DNA of 64,000 nt from Karalla daura. Its lineage: Eukaryota > Chordata > Actinopteri > Chaetodontiformes > Leiognathidae. Position numbers and translations under genes: made by a program. Of this stretch, positions 34,380 to 46,410 are shown piece by piece; within the stretch, counting starts at the first letter, position 1, and each line of letters opens with the position of its first letter. The stretch covers positions 4,155,001 to 4,219,000 of the forward strand of contig CM055188.1 of assembly GCA_029224185.1 (NCBI GenBank). The letters run 5' to 3'. The notes beneath the pieces are model-generated. The model saw nothing but the letters and a program-made list of their open reading frames with translations, did not search any database and was not told the origin of the DNA.

Positions 34380-35475
34380 GCAGATAGGTGCAAGTGTTGT
34401 CTCCCTAGAGCCAACTGTTTAGCACTTGGGCAATTTCGCTTTTTCCCATAAGAATGAATGGGAAAATCGGAACGCCTCAAACAAAAATGCGCTACGTCGC
34501 CATACTTTGAGGTACAAACTTCATTTCAATTTTAAAAATTCAAGAAACTTGTGGTGTGTCTGTGTACCGAGTTTCATGTCGATAGCTTGTATCGTTTTTC
34601 ACCAGCACCTTCTCAAACACACTTTGGCCAAAATGACACAGACCAAGGGTCTGCAGACAGTCACCGTCGTCATGGCAACCGCTGCTTTGTATGGGGCCCT
34701 TATGGAAAAAAACCTTTAAATCGCGACTGTGGGCAAACGATCCAGATTCTGGACAAGTTGAATAGAAGATTTGTTCGGGACGCTCTCAGGCACGCGTTGG
34801 TGTATAACAATCCGAAATCGGACAAAGATTGATGAAAAAATAACACTTTTTGGCTAAAAAGTTTTCCGAAGGAGCAAAAAATCCCATAAGAAATGAATGG
34901 GAAAATCCAGAAAATTCAAAAAATCACCCTCAAACAAACATTCGCTGTAAAGCCGTGCGTTGATGTAGAAACTTCATTCAAACTCTAAAACGCTGGAAAA
35001 CTTGTGGTCTCTGCCCGTACCCGACAGCGTGTCGATACCTTGTATGGTTTTTCATCCAGGCCCTCTCAAAAACACGTGGGTTTGGCGTTTTCGATGCAGC
35101 TCGAGTGGGGAGAGACCAACTGTGAATTTGGGATCGCTGAAGAATCACCTCTGATTTTGCTCTTTTCACGCTGCTCCCGGCCAAACCGTAAGCAGTAGAC
35201 AAATTCTTTTTTCCGCTTTTGTAGGGAAATTTGTGCTCTCTCGTGCGATGCCGGCCATTAACCTGAGCGCTTTGTAAAATTTAAACGGCGAGCCTCAGAG
35301 TCAGGCCAACGCAGCCTCTTCTCTCCATAAGGCCCCATTCATTTTCCGATCACTGCGATCAAAGTTAAACTTTACACTTCTACTCGCGACTGTGGCCTCA
35401 GTTTTCATCATACACACACCAAATCACATCAGGGCGTTCCTGAGACTGTCCCCTGCGTGACGGTGTGTTCATATT
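34380..35475 (+). repeat. Monomer 28, type B
   Basis: 1,096 bp. Its pair is monomer 31 at 4,176 bp. Marks: GCTTTGTATGGGG, GATTGATGAAAAAA, CTCTGATTTTGC. Confidence 0.93.
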
Positions 35476-36933
35476 GCAGATAGGTGCAAGTGTTGTCTCC
35501 CTAGAGCCAACTGTTTAGCACTTGGGCAATTTCGCTTTTTCCCATAAGAATGAATGGGAAAATCGGAACGCCTCAAACAAAAATGGGCTACGTCGCCATA
35601 CTTTGAGGTACAAACTTCATTTTAATTTTAAAAATTCAAGAAACTTGTGGTGTGTCTGTGTACCGAGCTTCATGTCGATAGCTTGCACCGTTTTTCACCA
35701 GCACCTTCTCAAAGCTCATTTGGTGAATTCCCTGCTCAGGTGTCTCTCCTGCTGACAGCGTCCTGCTGGAGCAGGCTGAGTGATGACCTCATACAGACAC
35801 ACAAACATTTCAGGCACACTCACACACACACACTCGGTCTCTCTCACACATGCATGTTAACACAAAGTTATGGCCGAAAAGAGCAATACTCCTTCGGCTT
35901 TGGGGGGGTTGGGGGTTGGGGCAGCTAGTGACTCGATGGTGGGCACAGCATTCGGAGCACTCTCGAAATTTCAGCGTGCTGGAATTTTCTAGTTATTATT
36001 ATTATTATTATAGCGAAATTTCGGTCGAGCGTATCTCGAGAACCGCTGATCGCAGACACACAAACGATACATCAAAACGTGCGGCTCGGCCCCGGCACGT
36101 GTGCTTTCCTTCGACCCCGACAAAATTCCAGTTTTTGGCCCCGCCAGGGGCCAAAAACTGGCAAAAATCAGTTAATTGGCCGCTGTGGCCAAACCATCCA
36201 GATTCTGGACAAGTTAAAAAGAAGAATTGTTCGGGACGCTCTCCCGCACGCGTTGGTATATAGCAGCCTAAAAATTGACAAAGATTGACGAAAAAATAAC
36301 ACTTTTTCGCCAAAAAGTGCTCAGAAAGAGCAAAAAATCCCATAAGAAATGAATGGGAAAAACCACAAATTTCAAAAAATCGCCCTCAAACAAACATTCG
36401 CTGCCAAGTCATACGTTGTCGTACAAAATTCGTTCAAACTTCAAAACGTAGGAAAACTTGTCGTCTCTGCCTGTACCCGACAGCGTGTTGATACCTTGTG
36501 TCGCTTTTCATCCAGACCGTCTCAAAAACACGTGGGTTTGCCGTTTTTTGAAAAGTTAGAGTGGGGAGAGACCAACTGTCAGAGTGCGGGATGACTGAAA
36601 AATCACCTCTCATTTTGCTCTTTTCACGCTGCTCCCGGCCAAACCGTAAGCAGTAGACAAATTCTTTTTTCCACTTTTGTAGGCAAATTTGTGCTCTCTC
36701 GTGCGATGCCGGCCATAAACCTGAGCGCTTTGTAAAATTTAAACGGCGAGCCTCAGAGTCCGGCCAGCGCAGCCTCTTCTCTCCATACGCCCCCATTCAT
36801 TTTCCAACCACTGCGATCAAAGTTAAACTTTACACTTCTACTCGTGACTGTGGCCTCAGTTTTCATCGTACACACACCAAATCGCATCAGGGCGTTCCTC
36901 AGACTGTCCCCTGCGTGATGGTGTGTTCGAATT
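35476..36933 (+). repeat. Monomer 29, type A
   Basis: 1,458 bp, no cassette, about six TTA. The G tract is short (GGGGGGGTTGGGGGTTGGGG, 35901-35920). CACAGCATTCGG near 35945 replaces CACAGGTTTCGG. Its partner is monomer 32. Confidence 0.93.
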
Positions 36934-37356
36934 GCAGATAGGTGCAAGCGGTGTCTCCCTAGAGCCATATGTTTAGCACTTGGCCAATTTTGCTTTTTCC
37001 CATAAGAATGAATGGGGAAATCGGAACGCCTCAAACAAAAATGCGCTACGTCGCCATACTTTGAGGCAGAAACTTCATTTTAATTTCAAAAATTCAAGAA
37101 ACTTGTGGTCTGTCAGTGTACCGGGTTTCATGTCGATAGCTTGTATCGTTTTTCACCAGGACCTTCTCAAAGCTAATTTGTGAATTCCCTGCTACTCTCT
37201 CTCCTCTGCTGACAGTGTCCTGCTGGAGCAGGCTGACTGATGACCTCATCCAGACACACAAACACTTCAGGCACACTCACACACACACTCGGTCTCTCTC
37301 ACACATGCATGTTAATATAAAGTTATGGCCGAAAAGAGCAATTCTCCTTCGGCTCT

Positions 37357-37394
37357 GGCGGGGGGGGTGGGGGGTGGGGGGGGTGGGGTTGGGG
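37357..37394 (+). repeat. Expanded G-rich tract (monomer 30)
   Basis: 38 bp with five G runs separated by T, giving several alternative G-quadruplex registers. Confidence 0.75.
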
Positions 37395-37467
37395 CAGCTC
37401 GTGACTCGATGGTGGGCACAGGTTTCGGAGCACTCTCGAAATTTCAGCGCGCTGGAATTTTCTAGTT

Positions 37468-37635
37468 AGTGCTCCGAAAGGGAGCACTATTACTCTCCAC
37501 CGTGTTTATTCTTCTTATTATTAGTGCTCCGAAAGGGAGCACTATTACTCTCCACCGTGTTTATTCTTCTTATTATTAGTGCTCCGAAAAGGAGCACTAT
37601 TATTCTACACCGTGTTTATTCTTCTTATTATTATA
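37468..37635 (+). repeat. Three hairpin cassettes (monomer 30)
   Basis: Hairpins at 37468-37488, 37523-37543 (GAAAG) and 37578-37598 (GAAAA), spaced 55 bp, followed by about three TTA. Both subtypes are present side by side, in the opposite order to monomer 1. Confidence 0.9.
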
Positions 37636-38555
37636 GCGAAATTTCGGTCGAGCGTATCTCGAGAACCGCTGATCGCAGACACACAAACGATACATCAAAA
37701 CGTGCGGCTCGGCCCCGGCAAGTGTGCTTTCCTTCGACCCCGACAAAATTCCAGTTTTTGGCCCCGCCAGGGGCCAAAAACTGGCAAAATCAGTTAATTG
37801 GCCGCTGTCGCCAAACCATCCAGATTCTGGACAAGTTAAAAAGAAGAATTGTTCGGGACGCTCTCCCGCACGCGTTGGTATATAGCAGCCTAAAAATTGA
37901 CAAAGATTGACGAAAAAATAACACTTTTTAGCCAAAAAGTGCTCAGAAAGAGCAAAAAATCCCATAAGAAATGAATGGGAAAAACCAGAAAATTCAAAAA
38001 ATCGCCCTCAAACAAACATTCGCTGCCAAGCCATACGTTGTCGTAGAAACTTCGTTTAAACTTCAAAACGCAGGAAAACTTGTCGTCTCTGCCCGTACCC
38101 GACAGCGTGTTGATACCTTGTGTCGTTTTTCATCCAGGCCGTCTCAAAAACACGTGGGTTTGGCGTTTTTTGAAAAGTTAGAGTGGGGAGAGACCAACTG
38201 TCAGAGTGCGGGATGACTGAAAAATCACCTCTCATTTTGCTCTTTTCACGCTGCTCCCGGCCAAACCGTAAGCAGTAGACAAATTCTTTTTTCCACTTTT
38301 GTAGGCAAATTTGTGCTCTCTCATGCGATGCCGGCCATAAACCGGAGCGCTTTGTAAAATTTAAACGGCGAGCCTCAGAGTCAGGCCAGCGCAGCCTCTT
38401 CTCTCCATAAGCCCCCATTCATTTTCCAACCGCTGCGATCAAAGTTAAACTTTACACTTCTACTCGCGACTGTGGCCTCAGTTTTCATAGTAGACACACC
38501 AAATCGCATCAGGGCGTTCCTGAGACTGTCCCCTGCGTGACGGTGTGTTCATATT

Positions 38556-39651
38556 GCAGATAGGTGCAAGTGTTGTCTCCCTAGAGCCAACTGTTTAGCA
38601 CTTGGGCAATTTCGCTTTTTCCCATAAGAATTAATGGGAAAATCGGAACGCCTCAAACAAAAATGCGCTACGTCGCCATACTTTGAGGTACAAACTTCAT
38701 TTCAATTTTAAAAATTCAAGAAACTTGTGGTGTGTCTGTGTACCGAGTTTCATGTCGATAGCTTGTATCGTTTTTCACCAGCACCTTCTCAAACACACTT
38801 TGGCCAAAATGACACAGACCAAGGGTCTGCAGACAGTCACCGTCGTCATGGCAACCGCTGCTTTGTATGGGGCCCTTATGGAAAAAAACCTTTAAATCGC
38901 GACTGTGGGCAAACGATCCAGATTCTGGACAAGTTGAATAGAAGATTTGTTCGGGACGCTCTCAGGCACGCGTTGGTGTATAACAATCCGAAATCGGACA
39001 AAGATTGATGAAAAAATAACACTTTTTGGCTAAAAAGTTTTCCGAAGGAGCAAAAAATCCCATAAGAAATGAATGGGAAAATCCAGAAAATTCAAAAAAT
39101 CACCCTCAAACAAACATTCGCTGTTAAGCCGTGCGTTGATGTAGAAACTTCATTCAAACTCTAAAACGCTGGAAAACTTGTGGTCTCTGCCCGTACCCGA
39201 CAGCGTGTCGATACCTTGTATGGTTTTTCATCCAGGCCCTCTCAAAAACACGTGGGTTTGGCGTTTTCGATGCAGCTCGAGTGGGGAGAGACCAACTGTG
39301 AATTTGGGATCGCTGAAGAATCACCTCTGATTTTGCTCTTTTCACGCTGCTCCCGGCCAAACCGTAAGCAGTAGACAAATTCTTTTTTCCGCTTTTGTAG
39401 GGAAATTTGTGCTCTCTCGTGCGATGCCGGCCATTAACCTGAGCGCTTTGTAAAATTTAAACGGCGAGCCTCAGAGTCAGGCCAACGCAGCCTCTTCTCT
39501 CCATAAGGCCCCATTCATTTTCCGATCACTGCGATCAAAGTTAAACTTTACACTTCTACTCGCGACTGTGGCCTCAGTTTTCATCATACACACACCAAAT
39601 CACATCAGGGCGTTCCTGAGACTGTCCCCTGCGTGACGGTGTGTTCATATT
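38556..39651 (+). repeat. Monomer 31, type B
   Basis: 1,096 bp. It matches monomer 28 at 4,176 bp. GAATTAATGGG near 38628 breaks the first inverted-repeat arm. Confidence 0.93.
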
Positions 39652-41109
39652 GCAGGTAGGTGCAAGTGTTGTCTCCCTAGAGCCAACTGTTTAGCACTTG
39701 GGCAATTTCGCTTTTTCCCATAAGAATGAATGGGAAAATCGGAACGCCTCAAACAAAAATGCGCTACGTCGCCATACTTTGAGGTACAAACTTCATTTTA
39801 ATTTTAAAAATTCAAGAAACTTGTGGTGTGTCTGTGTACCGAGCTTCATGTCGATAGCTTGCACCGTTTTTCACCAGCACCTTCTCAAAGCTCATTTGGT
39901 GAATTCCCTGCTCAGGTGTCTCTCCTGCTGACAGCGTCCTGCTGGAGCAGGCTGAGTGATGACCTCATACAGACACACAAACATTTCAGGCACACTCACA
40001 CACACACACTCGGTCTCTCTCACACATGCATGTTAACACAAAGTTATGGCCGAAAAGAGCAATACTCCTTCGGCTTTGGGGGGGTTGGGGGTTGGGGCAG
40101 CTAGTGACTCGATGGTGGGCACAGCATTCGGAGCACTCTCGAAATTTCAGCGCGCTGGAATTTTCTAGTTATTATTATTATTATTATAGCGAAATTTCGG
40201 TCGAGCGTATCTCGAGAACCGCTGATCGCAGACACACAAACCATACATCAAAACGTGCGGCTCGGCCCTGGCAAGTGTGCTTTCCTTCGACCCCGACAAA
40301 ATTCCAGTTTTTGGCCCCGCCAGGGGCCAAAAACTGGCAAAAATCTGTTAATTGGCCGCTGTGGCCAAACCATCCAGATTCTGGACAAGTTAAAAAGAAG
40401 AATTGTTCGGGACGCTCTCCCGCACGCGTTGGTATATAGCAGCCTAAAAATTGACAAAGATTGACGAAAAAATAACACTTTTTAGCCAAAAAGTGCTCAG
40501 AAAGAGCAAAAAATCCCATAAGAAATGAATGGGAAAAACCACAAATTTCAAAAAATCGCCCTAAAACAAACATTCGCTGCCAAGTCATACGTTGTCGTAC
40601 AAAATTCGTTCAAACTTCAAAACGTAGGAAAACTTGTCGTCTCTGCCCGTACCCGACAGCGTGTTGATACCTTGTGTCGTTTTTCATCCAGACCGTCTCA
40701 AAAACACGTGGGTTTGCCGTTTTTTGAAAAGTTAGAGTGGGGAGAGACCAACTGTCAGAGTGCGGGATGACTGAAAAATCACCTCTCATTTTGCTCTTTT
40801 CACGCTGCTCCCGGCCAAACCGTAAGCAGTAGACAAATTCTTTTTTCCAGTTTTGTAGGCAAATTTGTGCTCTCTCGGGCGATGCCGGCCATAAACCTGA
40901 GCGCTTTGTAAAATTTAAACGGCGAGCCTCAGAGTCAGGCCAGCGCAGCCTCTTCTCTCCATAAGCCCCCATTCATTTTCCGACCACTGCGATCAAAGTT
41001 AAACTTTACACTTCTACTCGTGACTGTGGCCTCAGTTTTCATAGTAGACACACCAAATCGCATCAGGGCGTTCCTGAGACTGTCCCCTGCGTGACGGTGT
41101 GTTTGTATT
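39652..41109 (+). repeat. Monomer 32, type A
   Basis: 1,458 bp, no cassette, about six TTA. It pairs with monomer 29, but the patch after the TTA differs (AAACCATAC, CAAGTGTGC, TTTTTAGCC versus CGATAC, CACGTG, TTTTTCGCC). It opens GCAGGTAGG. Confidence 0.93.
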
Positions 41110-41793
41110 GCAGATAGGTGCAAGCGTTGTCTCCCTAGAGCCAAATGTTTAGCACTTGGGCAATTTCGCTTTTTCCCATAAGAATGAATGGGAAAATCGG
41201 AACGCCTCAAACAAAAATGCGCTACGTCGCCATACTTTGAGGTAGAAACTTCATTTTAATTTCAAAAATTCAAGGAACTTGTGGTCTGTCTGTGTACCGA
41301 GTTTCATGTTGAGAACTTGTATCGTTTTTCACCAGCACCTTCTCAAAGCTCATTTGGTGAATTCCCTGCTACTCTCTCTCCCCTGCTGACAGTGTCCTGC
41401 TGGAGCAGGCTGACTGATGACCTCATACAGACACACAAACACTTCAGGCACACTCACACACACACTCGGTCTCTCTCACACATGCATGTTAATACAAAGC
41501 TATGGCCGAAAAGAGGAATTCTCCTTCGGCTCTGGCGGGGATGGGGGGGGGTTGGGGCAGCTAGTGACTCGATGGTGGGCACAGGTTTCGGAGCACTCTC
41601 GAAATTTCAGCGCGCTGGAATTTTCTAGTTAGTGCTCCGAAAGGGAGCACTATTACTCTCCACCGTGTTTATTCTTATTATTATTATTATTATTAGTGCT
41701 CCGAAAGGGAGCACTATTACTCTCCACCGTGTTTATTCTTCTTATTAGTGCTCCGAAAGGGAGCACTATTACTCTCCACCGTGTTTATTCTTC

Positions 41794-41825
<32 letters not shown>

Positions 41826-42746
41826 GCGAAATTTCGGTCGAGCGTATCTCGAGAACCGCTGATCGCAGACACACAAACCATACATCAAAACGTGCGGCTC
41901 GGCCCCGGCAAGTGTGCTTTCCTTCGACCCCGACAAAATTCCAGTTTTTGGCCCCGCCAGGGGCCAAAAACTGGCAAAAATCAGTTAATTGGCCGCTGTG
42001 GCCAAACCATCCAGATTCTGGACAAGTTAAAAAGAAGAATTGTTCGGGACGCTCTCCCGCACGCGTTGGTATATAGCAGCCTAAAAATTGAAAAAGATTG
42101 ACGAAAAAATAACACTTTTTAGCCAAAAAGTGCTCAGAAAGAGCAAAAAATCCCATAAGAAATGAATGGGAAAAACCAGAAAATTCAAAAAATCGCCCTC
42201 AAACAAACATTCGCTGCCAAGCCATACGTTGTCGTAGAAACTTCGTTCAAACTTCAAAACGTAGGAAAACTTGTCGTCTCTGCCCGTACCCGGCAGCGTG
42301 TTGATATCTTGTGTCGTTTTTCATCCAGGCCGTCTCAAAAACACGTGGGTTTGGCGTTTTTTGAAAAGTTAGAGTGGGGAGAGACCAACTGTCAGAGTGC
42401 GGGATGACTGAAAAATCACCTCTCATTTTGCTCTTTTCACGCTGCTCCCGGCCAAACCGTAAGCAGTAGACAAATTCTTTTTTCCACTTTTGTAGGCAAA
42501 TTTGTGCTCTCTCGTGCGATGCCGGCCATAAACCTGAGCGCTTTGTAAAATTTAAACGGCGAGCCTCAGAGTCAGGCCAGCGCAGCCTCTTCTCTCCATA
42601 AGGCCCCATTCATTTTCCGATCACTGCGATCAAAGTTAAACTTTACACTTCTACTCGCGACTGTGGCCTCAGTTTTCATCATACACACACCAAATCACAT
42701 CAGGGCGTTCCTGAGACTGTCCCCTGCGTGACGGCGTGTTCATATT
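41110..42746 (+). repeat. Monomer 33, type A, longest copy, mosaic
   Basis: 1,637 bp, the longest monomer. Three GAAAG cassettes, the first two separated by an extra TTA run. The left side matches monomer 7 (offset 33,320), the right side monomers 17 and 25. Confidence 0.92.
41631..41825 (+). repeat. Three hairpin cassettes with an internal TTA run (monomer 33)
   Basis: GAAAG-loop hairpins at 41631-41651, 41695-41715 and 41747-41767. The first interval (64 bp) contains an expanded TTA run, so the microsatellite exists in two places. Confidence 0.9.
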
Positions 42747-44365
42747 GCAGATAGGTGCAAGTGTTGTCTCCCTAGAGCCAACTGTTTAGCACTTGGGCAA
42801 TTTCGCTTTTTCCCATAAGAATGAATGGGAAAATCGGAACGCCTCAAACAAAAATGCGCTACGTCGCCATACTTTGAGGTACAAACTTCATTTCAATTTT
42901 AAAAATTCAAGAAACTTGTGGTGTGTCTGTGTACCGAGTTTCATGTCGATAGCTTGTATCGTTTTTCACCAGCACCTTCTCAAACACACTTTGGCCAAAA
43001 TGACACAGACCAAGGGTCTGCAGACAGTCACCGTCGTCATGGCAACCGCTGCTTTATATGGGGCCCTTATGGAAAAAAACCTTTAAATCGCGACTGTGGG
43101 CAAACGATCCAGATTCTGGACAAGTTGAATAGAAGATTTGTTTGGGACGCTCTCAGGCACGCGTTGGTGTATAACAATCCGAAATCGGACAAAGATTGAC
43201 GAAAAAATAACACTTTTTGGCTAAAAAGTTTTCCGAAGGAGCAAAAAATCCCATAAGAAATGAATGGGAAAATCCAGAAAATTCAAAAAATCACCCTCAA
43301 ACAAACATTCGCTGTAAAGCCGTGCGTTGATGTAGAAACTTCATTCAAACTCTAAAACGCTGGAAAACTTGTGGTCTCTGCCCGTACCCGACAGCGTGTC
43401 GATACCTTGTATGGTTTTTCATCCAGGCCCTCTCAAAAACACGTGGGTTTGGCGTTTTCGATGCAGCTCGAGTGGGGAGAGACCAACTGTCAATTTGGGA
43501 TCGCTGAAGAATCACTTCTCATTTTGCTCTTTTCACGCTGCTCCTGGCCAAACCGTAAGCAGTAGACAAATTCTTTTTTCCACTTTTGTAGGCAAATTTG
43601 TGCTCTCTCGTGCGATGCTGGCCATAAACCTGAGCGCTTTGTAAAATTTAAACGGCGAACCTCAGAGTCAGGCCAGCGCAGCCTCTTCTCTCCATAAGCC
43701 CCCATTCATTTTCCAACCACTGCGATCAAAGTTAAACTTTACAATTCTACTCGCGACTGTGGCCTCAGTTTTCATTGTACACACACCAAATCGCATCAGG
43801 GTGTTCCTGAGACTGTCCCCTGCGTGACGGTGTGTTCGAATTGTAGATAGGTGCAAGCGTTGTCTCCCTAGAGCCAAATGTTTAGCACTTGGGCAATTTC
43901 GCTTTTTCCCATAAGAATGAATAAGAAAATCGGAACGCCTCAAACAAAAATGCGCTACGTCGCCATACTTTGAGATAGAAACTTAATTTTAATTTCAAAA
44001 ATTCAAGAAACCTGTGGTCTGTCTGTGTACCAGGTTTCATGTCGATAGCTTGTACCGTTTTTCACCAGCACCTTCTCAAAGCTCATTTGTTGAATTCCCT
44101 GCTACTCTCTCTCCCCTGCTGACAGTGTCCTGCTGGAGCAGGCTGACTGATGACCTCATACAGACACACAAACACTTCAGGCACACTCACACACACACTC
44201 GGTCTCTCTCATACATGCATGTTAATACAAAGTTATGGCTGAAAAGAGCAATTCTCCTTCGGCTCTGGCGGGGGGGTGGGGGGGGGGTTGGGGCAGCTAG
44301 TGACTCTATGGTGGGCACAGGTTTCGGAGCACTCTCGAAATTTCAGCGCGCTGGAATTTTCTAGT
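41747..44365 (+). repeat. 2.6-kb triplicated block, copy 3
   Basis: This copy follows a left side shared with monomer 7 (offset 33,320). It differs from copies 1 and 2 at a few sites, for example GTGCAAGCG near 43852, TTGAAAAAG near 42089 and TTTGGGACG near 43142. Confidence 0.9.
42747..43842 (+). repeat. Monomer 34, type B
   Basis: 1,096 bp, in copy 3 of the triplicated block. It differs from monomer 18 by TTTGGGACG and AACTGTCAATTTG. Confidence 0.93.
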
Positions 44366-45314
44366 TATTATTATTATTATTATTATTATTATAGCGAAAT
44401 TTCGGTCGAGCGTATCTCGAGAACCGCTGATCGCAGACACACAAACGATACATCAAAACGTGCGGCTCGGCCCCGGCACGTGTGCTTTCCTTCGACCCCG
44501 ACAAAATTCCAGTTTTTGGCCCCGCCAGGGGCCAAAAACTGGCAAAAATCAGTTAATTGGCCGCTGTGGCCAAACGATCCAGATTCTGGACAAGTTAAAA
44601 AGAAGAATTGTTCGGGACGCTCTCCCGCACGCGTTGGTATATAGCAGCCTAAAAATTGACAAAGATTGACGAAAAAATAACACTTTTTCGCCAAAAAGTG
44701 CTCAGAAAGAGCAAAAAATCCCATAAGAAATGAATGGGAAAAACCAGAAAATTCAAAAAATCGCCCTCAAACAAACATTCGCTGCCAAGCCATACGTTGT
44801 CGTAGAAACTTCGTTCAAACTTCAAAACGCAGGAAAACTTGTCGTCTCTGCCCGTACCCGGCAGCGTGTTGATATCTTGTGTCATTTTTCATCCAGGCCG
44901 TCTCAAAAACACGTGGGTTTGGCGTTTTTTGAAAAGTTAGAGTGGGGAGAGACCAACTGTCAGAGTGCGGGATGACTGAAAAATCACCTCTCATTTTGCT
45001 CTTTTCACGCTGCTCCCGGCCAAACCGTAAGCAGTAGACAAATTCTTTTTTCCACTTTTGTAGGTAAATTTGTGCTCTCTCGTGCGATGCCGGCCATAAA
45101 CCTGAGCGCTTTGTAAAATTTAAACGGCGAGCCTCAGAGTCAGGCCAGCGCAGCCTCTTCTCTCCATAAGGCCCCATTCATTTTCCAACCACTGCGATCA
45201 AAGTTAAACTTTACACTTCTACTCGCGACTGTGGCCTCAGTTTTCATAGTAGACACACCAAATCGCATCAGGGCGTTCCTGAGTCTGTCCCCTGCGTGAC
45301 GGTGTGTCTACATT
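43843..45314 (+). repeat. Monomer 35, type A
   Basis: 1,472 bp, no cassette, about nine TTA. It is nearly the same as monomer 19 except for three extra TTA, so the offset changes from 20,425 to 20,434 across the tract. Confidence 0.93.
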
Positions 45315-46410
45315 GCAGATAGGTGCAAGCGTTGTCTCCCGAGAGCCAAATGTTTAGCACTTGGGCAATTTCGCTTTTTCCCATAAGAATGAATGGGGAA
45401 ATCGGAACGCCTCAAACAAAAATGCGCTACGTCGCCATACTTTGAGGTAGAAACTTCATTTCAATTTTAAAAATTCAAGAAACTTGTGGTGTGTCTGTGT
45501 ACCGAGTTTCATGTCGATAGCTTGTATCGTTTTTCACCAGCACCTTCTCAAACACACTTTGGTCAAAATGACACAGACCAAGGGTCTGCAGACAGTCACC
45601 GTCGTCATGGCAACCGCTGCTTTATATGGGCCCCTTATGGAAAAAAACCTTTAAATCGCGACTGTCGGCAAACGATCCAGATTCTGGACAAGTTGAATAG
45701 AAGATTTGTTCGGGACGCTCTCCCGCACGCGTTGGTGTATAACAATCCGAAATCGGACAAAGATTGACGAAAAAATAACACTTTTTGGCTAAAAAGTTTT
45801 CCGAAGGAGCAAAAAATCCCATAAGAAATGAATGGGAAAATCCAGAAAATTCAAAAAATCACCCTCAAACAAACATTCGCTGTAAAGCCGTGCGTTGATG
45901 TAGAAACTTCATTCAAACTCCAAAACGCAGGAAAACTTGTGGTCTCTGCCCGTACCCGACAGCGTGTCGATACCTTGTATGGTTTTTCATCCAGGCCCTC
46001 TCAAAAACATGTGGGTTTGGCGTTTTCGATGCAGCTCGAGTGGGGAGAGACCAACTGTCAATTTGGGATCGCTGAAGAATCACCTCTCATTTTGCTCTTT
46101 TCACGCTGCTCCCGGCCAAACCGTAAGCAGTAGACAAATTCTTTTCTCCAGTTTTGTAGGCAAATTTGTGCTCTCTCGTGCGATGCTGGCCATAAACCCG
46201 AGCGCTATGTAAAATTTAAACGGCGAGCCTCAGAGTCAGGCCAGCGCAGCCTCTTCTCTCCATAAGCCCCCATTCATTTTCCAACCACTTCGATCAAAGT
46301 TGAACTTTACACTTCTACTCGCGACTGTGGCCTCAGTTTTCATAGTAGACACACCAAATCGCATCAGGGCATTCCTCAGACTGTCCCCTGCGTGACGGTG
46401 TGTTTGTATT
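45315..46410 (+). repeat. Monomer 36, type B
   Basis: 1,096 bp. The early part matches monomer 15 (offset 26,765). ATGGGCCCCTTATGG near 45626 is private, where others have GGGGCCC. Confidence 0.93.

Larger units (their letters stand above)
36934..38555 (+). repeat. Monomer 30, type A, three cassettes
   Basis: 1,622 bp. Three cassettes (37468-37488, 37523-37543, 37578-37598): two with GAAAG loops, then one with a GAAAA loop. About three TTA. It has a long interrupted G tract (37357-37394). The right side shares GGCAAAATCAG with monomers 6 and 9. Confidence 0.93.
33660..40840 (+). repeat. 4,176-bp near-tandem higher-order repeat
   Basis: Landmarks at 33795, 34551, 35647 and 36349 recur at 37971, 38727, 39823 and 40525, a constant offset of 4,176 bp. 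The unit contains one B and parts of three A monomers. Differences are sparse (for example AAATGGGCTAC at 35581, GCCTGTACCC at 36468). One patch downstream of the TTA tract (about 36010-36310 versus 40186-40486) differs at several linked sites, suggesting later exchange there. Confidence 0.87.
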
